From the NCBI GenBank assembly GCA_028276145.1, contig JAPYWX010000096.1:1-6095 (forward strand): DNA of 6,095 nt. Direction: 5' to 3'. The DNA is from Spirochaetota bacterium. GTDB taxonomy: Bacteria > Spirochaetota > Brevinematia > DTOW01. The stretch's first letter is position 1; the number at the start of each line of letters is the position of its first letter. Under the pieces are notes generated by a model. That model was not told where the DNA came from and searched no databases. It worked only from the letters and a program-made list of their open reading frames with translations. Below, piece after piece: positions 5,059-6,095 of this stretch. A program made the position numbers and the translations under genes.

Positions 5059-6095
5059 ATGAAAAGGCTAATTTTCGTAGTTACCATAATAGCATCAATA
5101 TTTTCAGTAATTCAAATAGCAAATGGTCAACAAGACGAAAACATTTTCAAAGTTGGAATAGGAGCTTTCAAAGACGAACTCTATATGATATCAGAAGCAC
5201 AATTCAGAATAATAGTTGAACAGTACCCAAACAGTAGATACTTCAACGAAGCAATTTATTACTTAACACTATCACAGTACAGAAACAAAAAATACGATGA
5301 CGCTCTAAAAACCATATCACTAATAAAGTCAAAATACAGCTACATAAAGTACTACCCGAATGTTCTGTTCCTAGAAGGCAAAATCTACTACGAAGTTGGA
5401 CAATACAAGCAAGCTATAAAATCATTTGAAAACTACCTAAGGCTATTCCCAATAAACGAAGATGCACCATTCGCACAATACTTAATGGCAAGTTCCTATA
5501 CTTCATTATCAAATTATGACAGAGCAATAGAACTACTAAAAGAAATAGAAAGAAGGTATCCAAACTCACCAATAGTCGAAGAATCAAAATTCAAGCTAGC
5601 GGAAACCTACAGACTTTCAGGGGACCTACAAAACTCACTCAACGAATTTAAGGATTTTATTAGCAAATTCACAAACTCAAAATACCTACCTGACGCATAC
5701 TACAACTTAGGACTGATAACATTTAACCTATCAAAAGGCACAGACACAAATTACCTACAACAATCAGCTTCATACTTCCAAAAAGCATCTGAATTCAATT
5801 CAGGTATAAAACCTTTCGCACTCTTTAACGCAGGAATAAGTTTCATAGCAATAGGCAAGCTTGAAGAAGCAAGAAATACCTTTTCAAACCTCATATCTGA
5901 GTTTTCATCGTACACCCAACCAGAAATAAAAAGTACCGTAATAGAAGGATACCTAAATCTAGCCAGAATACAAAAAGAACTTGGTGATACAAACTCAGCA
6001 ATATCAAATTATATGAATGTAATAGCATACGGTGGAGAAAACGCTATAAAAGCCTCAATAGAACTTTCATCACTTCTCAACTCACTTAACCGAAG
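5059..6095 (+). CDS. Secreted TPR-repeat protein, probably periplasmic, N-terminal part (runs off window end)
   Basis: The first 345 residues of an open frame with no stop in the window. It starts with a signal peptide: basic KR, hydrophobic core (about 4-19), and cleavage likely after ANG (21-23). There is no lipobox cysteine, so it is a soluble exported protein rather than a lipoprotein such as BamD. The rest is a chain of tetratricopeptide-like helix pairs about 34-37 residues apart, for example AQFRIIVEQYPNSRYFNEAI (48-67), KIYYEVGQYKQAIKSFENYL (108-127), SYTSLSNYDRAIELLKEIE (146-164), ETYRLSGDLQNSLNEFKDFI (182-201) and SFIAIGKLEEARNTFSNLI (261-279). The FxxYPNSxxxxEAxxxL pattern resembles CpoB/YbgF and BamD-type repeats, so a scaffold role in envelope assembly is likely, with partners unknown. 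An in-frame stop at 5050-5052 makes the ATG at 5059 the first start. Confidence 0.85.
   Translation, partial: MKRLIFVVTIIASIFSVIQIANGQQDENIFKVGIGAFKDELYMISEAQFRIIVEQYPNSRYFNEAIYYLTLSQYRNKKYDDALKTISLIKSKYSYIKYYPNVLFLEGKIYYEVGQYKQAIKSFENYLRLFPINEDAPFAQYLMASSYTSLSNYDRAIELLKEIERRYPNSPIVEESKFKLAETYRLSGDLQNSLNEFKDFISKFTNSKYLPDAYYNLGLITFNLSKGTDTNYLQQSASYFQKASEFNSGIKPFALFNAGISFIAIGKLEEARNTFSNLISEFSSYTQPEIKSTVIEGYLNLARIQKELGDTNSAISNYMNVIAYGGENAIKASIELSSLLNSLNR

Noticed and set aside
5789..5803. CTGAAT-TCA-ATTCAG inverted repeat in the TPR gene, and AGGACA-CCT-TGTCCT at 247-261 in pilB
   Set aside because: Six-bp stems with 3-nt loops are expected about twice in 6 kb by chance, so these two are not listed as features.
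5059..6095. BamD-type outer membrane lipoprotein
   Set aside because: No cysteine follows the signal peptide; the cleavage region is ANG-QQ, so it is processed as a soluble exported protein.
1..6095. tRNA, rRNA or riboswitch
   Set aside because: No cloverleaf, CCA-ended stem or known riboswitch core was seen in the two intergenic regions.

Overview
The window looks like chromosome of an AT-rich, double-membraned bacterium. The evidence is a type IV pilus/type II secretion ATPase, a signal-peptide-bearing TPR protein that is probably periplasmic, and a polytopic GT-C-type glycosyltransferase. Arginine codons are almost all AGA/AGG and isoleucine is often ATA, which is common in AT-rich thermophiles. 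No rRNA, tRNA or other taxonomic marker is present, so I do not name a taxon. The + strand appears richer in A and C across genes on both strands, which suggests the minus strand is the replication leading strand.

Layout. (1) 1-703 (+): the C-terminal part of a PilB/GspE-type ATPase, cut by the window start. (2) 703-1839 (+): a 378-aa protein coupled to it by a TAATG stop/start overlap. By eye it has the ground plan of a class III (glutamate-1-semialdehyde type) aminotransferase but lacks the PLP-binding lysine and aspartate, so it looks like a pseudoenzyme. (3) 1819-3300 (-): a membrane glycosyltransferase of the DUF2723/GT117 family, convergent with gene 2 and overlapping it by 21 bp. (4) 3301-3716: 416 bp without a gene, packed with short inverted repeats, including a seven-unit tandem array of 13-14-nt palindromes whose arms covary. 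(5) 3717-4901 (-): a fold-type-III PLP decarboxylase of the ornithine decarboxylase type. (6) 4902-5058: a compact divergent promoter region with two good sigma70-type promoters (both with -35 TTGAAA and 17-nt spacers) and an inverted repeat between them. (7) 5059 to the window end (+): the start of a secreted TPR protein, apparently made from a nearly leaderless transcript.

How the parts relate. Only the ATPase and the pseudoenzyme are clearly one transcription unit, so the pseudoenzyme may serve the pilus/secretion machine, but this is inference. The glycosyltransferase and the decarboxylase point the same way but are separated by the palindrome region, and the glycosyltransferase has its own likely promoter. 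The most unusual content is the short-palindrome family: related hairpins with loops of about 2-4 nt fill the intergenic region, sit between the divergent promoters, and also occur inside coding sequence.
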